From NCBI RefSeq assembly GCF_000620505.1, contig NZ_JIBC01000008.1:186001-250000 (forward strand): 64,000 nucleotides of DNA, read 5' to 3'. Under the pieces are notes generated by a model that made no database searches, had not been told where the DNA came from, and saw only the letters and a program-made list of their open reading frames with translations. Positions 60,414 to 64,000 of this stretch are shown one piece after another (within the stretch, counting starts at the first letter, position 1; the number at the start of each line of letters is the position of its first letter). The DNA comes from Sulfitobacter sp. 20_GPM-1509m. Lineage in GTDB: Bacteria; Pseudomonadota; Alphaproteobacteria; Rhodobacterales; Rhodobacteraceae. Made by a program: the position numbers and the translations under genes.

Positions 60414-61685
60414 CTAGTTTGGTTGCGGTGCCTTTGCGGTGATGACCTGGCCCGTCACATATCCGGCCTGTTCACTTGAGATCCATCCCGCCAAGCGGCC
60501 CAATCCGTCGAGGTTCTCGCCCGACCAAACCACCGTGTTCACCCGGTGCCCACGCGGCGCCCATTCAAGTGCCATTACCTGAGACAACATTCCCACGGCA
60601 GCGGCTGTCGGCGCATCCCTCTCTGCGGTCACAAGCAAAAGCGAAAACGGCTGGCCCGTCTCCAAGTTTTCTATTTCCTGCGCAAGCGCGTGCAGATGGG
60701 ACAACGCGCCGGGCACATCACGACACGACAGCGGCGTCATATCAATGATCGCGGATGGCGTTGGGCCGTCCGCAAGTTCGACGTGGGTTTCGATCTGTTT
60801 GACCGCGTGATGCGGCGCAAGTGTCTGGGATATGGCCCTCGCGGATGGGCCGCCGCCGATGATGACGATGGGGCCATCACCGGGCTGTTCAGATTGGCGC
60901 GCATCTGATGCCAAAGGTCGCCCGCCGGAGATGATCGTTCCACCATCCACGGAGAGACATTCACCCGCCAGCGGGCCGCCTTCTGAGGACGCCAGAAAGG
61001 CCACTGCGCGCGCTATGTCATCGGGATCACCCAAACGCCCCAACGGAACTGTCGCGGCCGCAGCCTCTGCATCCAGTCTGCCATTGGCAATCAGGCTTTC
61101 GACCAACTCTGTGCGCACGTATCCCGGGGCAACAGCGCAAACACGCTGTCCCAGTTTCGCAGCCGAGGTGTTGTAGTTTTTGGTCAATGTCAGAATTGCC
61201 GCTTTGGTCGCGCTATAAGCACCGCGCAAGGCCAGAGGGCGGTATGCGGCGCCGGAGGCCAGGTTGACGACCACTCCGCCCGCTTGCAGCACCTCTTGTG
61301 ACGCTTTGCAGATAGCATCAACGCTCGAAAGGTTCACAGCCACCAGTCGTTCGAAATCAGCAATCGGGATCTCGCCGACACGGCGTCCCGAGGTGTCTGT
61401 GATGCCCGCATTGTTCACAACGATATCCAGCCCGCCCACGACCTGTGCTGCCCGCGCGACAAGCCCGGCAGCCTGGGCCAGGTCGGACAGGTCAACACCG
61501 ATCGCGACATGGCCGGGACCAAGGGTCTGGGCGCGCTCCTGTGCGGCTTTCTCGTTTATGTCTGCAATGACACAAACTATGCCACTGGCAGCAAACCTCT
61601 GGCAGATGGCCCACCCAATTCCCGTGGCCCCTCCGGTAACAAGTGCCTTGCGGGGAAGGTTATCGGCTTTGCTGTTCTGTGACAT
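60414..61685 (-). CDS. two-domain SDR: complete dehydrogenase plus degenerate SDR-like tail
   Basis: A 423-residue protein. Residues 10-260 are a complete SDR with TGGATGIG, NNAGIT, the serine in NLASGAAY, YSATK and the C-terminal VDGGT. The remaining 160 residues look like a second, shortened Rossmann domain: it restarts with VIIGGGPSARAI, has a late helix MALEWAPRGHRVNTVVW reminiscent of SDR cores (core ALEWAPRGHRVN) and ends with YVTGQVI, the usual SDR C-terminus, but lacks a YxxxK. The first domain should be active; the second may be structural. It lies in the acyl-CoA dehydrogenase/SDR operon. Confidence 0.85.
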   Translation of the reverse strand: MSQNSKADNLPRKALVTGGATGIGWAICQRFAASGIVCVIADINEKAAQERAQTLGPGHVAIGVDLSDLAQAAGLVARAAQVVGGLDIVVNNAGITDTSGRRVGEIPIADFERLVAVNLSSVDAICKASQEVLQAGGVVVNLASGAAYRPLALRGAYSATKAAILTLTKNYNTSAAKLGQRVCAVAPGYVRTELVESLIANGRLDAEAAAATVPLGRLGDPDDIARAVAFLASSEGGPLAGECLSVDGGTIISGGRPLASDARQSEQPGDGPIVIIGGGPSARAISQTLAPHHAVKQIETHVELADGPTPSAIIDMTPLSCRDVPGALSHLHALAQEIENLETGQPFSLLLVTAERDAPTAAAVGMLSQVMALEWAPRGHRVNTVVWSGENLDGLGRLAGWISSEQAGYVTGQVITAKAPQPN

Positions 61686-61694
61686 ACTGTGCCC

Positions 61695-62447
61695 TTAAAG
61701 GTTCGAGGTGCCGATGCCGCCATCAACCAACAGCACCTGACCGGTGACAAAGTCGCTTTCTGCAGCAGAAAGATACATGATTGCACGGGCGATATCGTCG
61801 ACCGTGCCCAACCGGCCAAGCGGCGTATGGGCAATCCGTTTGGCGTCCAGGTCGGCGTTGCGGTGCTTTTGCGTGCCCTCGGTCGGGACGGCGGACGGGG
61901 CCACGGCATTTACGCGAATATTGCTTGCCCCAAGCTCGGCAGCCGCAGCGCGGGTCATGCCCATAACCCCTGCCTTCAGGCCGCTGTACACCAGCGAGCG
62001 CGGCGCAGATCGGAAACCGGCGGCAGAGGCGACATTCACGATGGCCCCGCCACGGGTTTTGTCCATCACTTCGACCGCCGCCTGAATGCCCCAGATGATA
62101 CTGTTAAAACCAATTTGCACCATGCGGTCGACCGTTTCCGGCGCAATGTCGGGAATGGCCTGATAGCGCACCCATGCTGCGTTGTTCACCAGAACATCAA
62201 GCTGCCCGGCAGCCTCCATGACCTGATTCACGGCAGCGCGGACACCCTCGCGGGTGCCGACGTTCTGAACAACCGGGATAGCCTTGCCACCTTCGGCAGT
62301 GATTTCGGCAACGGCTTCTTCGACGAATTCTGCTTTCAGGTCATTGATCGCCACGGTCCAGCCGCGCGCAGCCATGAGCTTGGCTGTTGCCTTGCCGATG
62401 CCATGCCCGGCCCCGGTGATCAGTGCGACGGTTTTATCAGCTTGCAC
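61695..62447 (-). CDS. short-chain dehydrogenase/reductase
   Basis: A 250-residue classical SDR with TGAGHGIG near residue 11, NNAAWV, the serine in NVASAAGF, YSGLK as the active-site Tyr-Lys and the C-terminal DGGIGTSNL. The start is a GTG 7 nt behind a perfect AAGGAG and overlaps the end of the upstream acyl-CoA dehydrogenase gene by 11 nt, although the frame is open upstream. It likely oxidises a hydroxyl of the CoA-activated or free acid handled by this operon. Confidence 0.9.
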   Translation of the reverse strand: MQADKTVALITGAGHGIGKATAKLMAARGWTVAINDLKAEFVEEAVAEITAEGGKAIPVVQNVGTREGVRAAVNQVMEAAGQLDVLVNNAAWVRYQAIPDIAPETVDRMVQIGFNSIIWGIQAAVEVMDKTRGGAIVNVASAAGFRSAPRSLVYSGLKAGVMGMTRAAAAELGASNIRVNAVAPSAVPTEGTQKHRNADLDAKRIAHTPLGRLGTVDDIARAIMYLSAAESDFVTGQVLLVDGGIGTSNL

Positions 62448-63441
62448 GTTGCAGCTCCTTTTTGTTGTTCTCAGCCGACAAAAGTTGCTGCGCAACATTG
62501 TCCAGCAGCTCGGCCGCCTTTCCTTGCGCGGCAAGCGTGCGCACGAACCGCAGATGACGGTGCAGCGGAACGTCCCATGTGTATCCCATGCCGCCGAATA
62601 TCTGGATCGCAGTCTCGGCGGTATTGGCGCCAAGACCAGTGGCCCCGATGAACGTTGCGCGCGCGGCGTCAACGGGCATTTCGCAGTGGGGAGAAAGACT
62701 GCGGGCGATAGAGTTGCGGATGGTTTCAACTGCCAGACACTGACGGGCAAGATGGTGCTGGATCGCCTGATATGACACCAGCGTTTTGCCAAACTGCCGA
62801 CGGTCCTGCGCATATTCACATGCTCTTTCAAGACTGTCTTCTGCGGCGCCTAATATCAACGCGGATCGCAGAATTTGCGCAGTGCGCTGCAATTCCGTCA
62901 CCGTTTCAGCACTCAACACCGGACCCTCGGCGGCGGTGATGACGACACGCGCCTCGGGCCGCTCCAGATCAAGGGTATCGTCCGCCAAAACCTCGGCACT
63001 CTCGCCCAAGGTGACCAGAATTGCCGAACCATCGCGTCGAAATACCAGAACCGCGTCACAGTCTTCAGCCAACGGAGCGCGGTCTACTGTCCCTGCTGAT
63101 CCGTCAAGTTCACCGTTCCATGCGATCGTCACCTTGGTGTGACCTATCGCGATAGCAGTGGCCAGATCATCACGGGTGCCGCTGAAGGCCTGCGCCAGAA
63201 GCATCGTCTCAAGCAATGGCGCGGCCAGCATTCCGGCCCCTGCGGCATGAAGAACAGGCACGGCAAAGTCGACGGGCAGCCCCATACCACCAGAGCTGTC
63301 GCTGGCCAGAATACCGGTCAGCCCCGCATCGGCCAAAAGCGCGATCCTGGTGGCGGTGGTGTCCGCCTCGGCACAGGCGTTCACCACGGCCTTGGCTGTA
63401 TCGGCAAAATCCTCGGGGGAAAGATCATATTCGGTGGTCAT
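62437..63441 (-). CDS. acyl-CoA dehydrogenase, short form (heteromer partner type)
   Basis: A 334-residue acyl-CoA dehydrogenase-family protein, shorter than the standard 380-390. The C-terminal half is recognisable (YAQDRRQFGKTLVSYQAIQHH, core RRQFGKTLVSYQ; IQIFGGMGYTWDVPLH), but the beta-domain lacks a clear FxMTEP loop and the end has LHRHLRFVRTLA instead of a YxGTxEI base. This is the layout of the subunit that pairs with a longer dehydrogenase in alpha2beta2 enzymes of steroid and terpenoid breakdown. The longer partner is directly upstream. Confidence 0.88.
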   Translation of the reverse strand: MTTEYDLSPEDFADTAKAVVNACAEADTTATRIALLADAGLTGILASDSSGGMGLPVDFAVPVLHAAGAGMLAAPLLETMLLAQAFSGTRDDLATAIAIGHTKVTIAWNGELDGSAGTVDRAPLAEDCDAVLVFRRDGSAILVTLGESAEVLADDTLDLERPEARVVITAAEGPVLSAETVTELQRTAQILRSALILGAAEDSLERACEYAQDRRQFGKTLVSYQAIQHHLARQCLAVETIRNSIARSLSPHCEMPVDAARATFIGATGLGANTAETAIQIFGGMGYTWDVPLHRHLRFVRTLAAQGKAAELLDNVAQQLLSAENNKKELQRAS

Positions 63442-63444
63442 GGA

Positions 63445-64000
63445 TTATCTCTCCCAGTTCAGTTTCAGAATTCGCTTTGCAATAATGCCCAGCTGGATTT
63501 CGGTGGTGCCCGCATAGATCGTTTCGGCGCGCGCCTTGATATAAATGTCTTCCATCCGCCGTTTCACAGCACGCAAGGGATCGGACATATCGGGCGGAAA
63601 ACGTGAAACGATTTCCAGGGCAAGCTTGGAAAAATCCTGATGCGCCTCGCTCCAGAACATCTTGGGAAGCGACCCACGGGGCCCGATTTCATTGCCGTCG
63701 ATCAGGGACCCGACCAATGTTTCTACGTGCCCCTTGAGCAATTCGATGTTCACGGCGACTTCGGCAAGCGGTCGGGCATAGTCATGTTCGACCAGCCTGC
63801 GGGTCGCCGGGTTTTCGGCGCAGGCCGACACCAGGTGCTGCAGCTGGTTTTCAAACCGCCAGGCGCGGTGCATCCGGTTGGTGGCACGTTCAATCGACAA
63901 CACCCGCGTCGCCGCAGCCCAGCCCTGATCGGGCGAGCCGAGCATATCCGCCTCGGGGACGACAACATCATTGAAGAACACTTCACAGAAATGCCGCGCA
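63445..64000 (-). CDS. acyl-CoA dehydrogenase, C-terminal part (gene cut by window end)
   Basis: The frame stays open to the last base of the window, continuing upstream from a family-typical RHFCEVFFNDV, so only the C-terminal 184 residues are visible. They contain the second half of the FAD domain and end with RAETIYAGTTEIQLGIIAKRIL, which holds the catalytic Glu missing in the neighbouring short dehydrogenase. The two genes are 3 nt apart. A heterotetrameric dehydrogenase is therefore probable, with this as the catalytic chain. The start lies outside the window. Confidence 0.9.
   Translation of the reverse strand, partial: ARHFCEVFFNDVVVPEADMLGSPDQGWAAATRVLSIERATNRMHRAWRFENQLQHLVSACAENPATRRLVEHDYARPLAEVAVNIELLKGHVETLVGSLIDGNEIGPRGSLPKMFWSEAHQDFSKLALEIVSRFPPDMSDPLRAVKRRMEDIYIKARAETIYAGTTEIQLGIIAKRILKLNWER

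Noticed and set aside
1-64000. tRNA, rRNA, CRISPR, insertion sequence, prophage
   Set aside because: No tRNA T-loop signature outside coding genes, no direct-repeat array, no transposase or integrase family, and no shift in gene style that would mark an island.

Overview
The window reads as ordinary chromosome from a high-GC alphaproteobacterium, most likely of the Rhodobacterales (Roseobacter group). The reasons are the gene content (TRAP and tripartite tricarboxylate transporters, TupABC tungstate importer, a three-subunit formate dehydrogenase with DUF3305/DUF3306 and TorD-type helpers), the strong G/C third-position bias that leaves long open frames opposite most genes, and the dense ATGA-overlapping operons. 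I see no rRNA, tRNA, CRISPR array, insertion sequence or phage gene.

Left part (50-10544, all minus strand): a catabolic operon for an unidentified carboxylic acid. It reads FadR-type GntR regulator, two crotonase-fold enzymes, a DctP-DctQ-DctM TRAP importer, an acyl-CoA ligase, an acyl-CoA dehydrogenase, an SDR of the 3-hydroxyacyl-CoA dehydrogenase type 2 kind and a second acyl-CoA dehydrogenase. Stem-loops sit at three of its gene junctions.

Formate dehydrogenase region (10976-24403): two divergent operons around a 347-bp control region. The minus operon runs DUF3305, DUF3306, TorD-like chaperone, Tat-signal small protein, catalytic FdhA (cysteine, not selenocysteine), FeS subunit, cytochrome b subunit, a 41-residue single-membrane-span peptide, and an NtrC-type regulator whose sigma-54 contact motif is missing. 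The plus operon runs a multi-cluster ferredoxin-like protein, DUF6494, an Mrp/ApbC FeS carrier, a lipoate-ligase-like protein and a small DUF protein. TupBCA (24555-26778) next door would supply tungstate; its promoter carries three copies of a GGACA-N3-TGTCC-like palindrome, and a weaker copy lies in the fdh control region.

Middle (28051-37827): a cluster that looks like one catabolic unit for an unknown amino compound: YheO/DauR-type regulator, threonine-aldolase-type and threonine-dehydratase-type PLP enzymes, aminobutyraldehyde-dehydrogenase-type ALDH, esterase, M20 amidohydrolase and a His/Arg-type ABC importer. Its two divergent promoter regions, 5.4 kb apart, share the same element (AGTATAC-N13-TTGACAATT), which ties the cluster together. 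It is followed by a LysR/SnoaL/epimerase trio and a large FAD/NAD(P)-binding protein.

Right part: a four-gene, translationally coupled fatty-acid beta-oxidation operon (FadE, thiolase, FadB-type, CoA hydrolase/transferase; 42119-49512), an ABC exporter (49729-51441), a cluster joining an amino-acid-type ABC importer, a trans-sulfuration-type PLP enzyme, an isopenicillin-N-synthase-like oxygenase, a nucleoside hydrolase and a TetR regulator (51486-58243), and finally TctB-TctA without a TctC, a two-domain SDR, a second SDR and a pair of adjacent acyl-CoA dehydrogenases, the last cut by the window edge (58357-64000).
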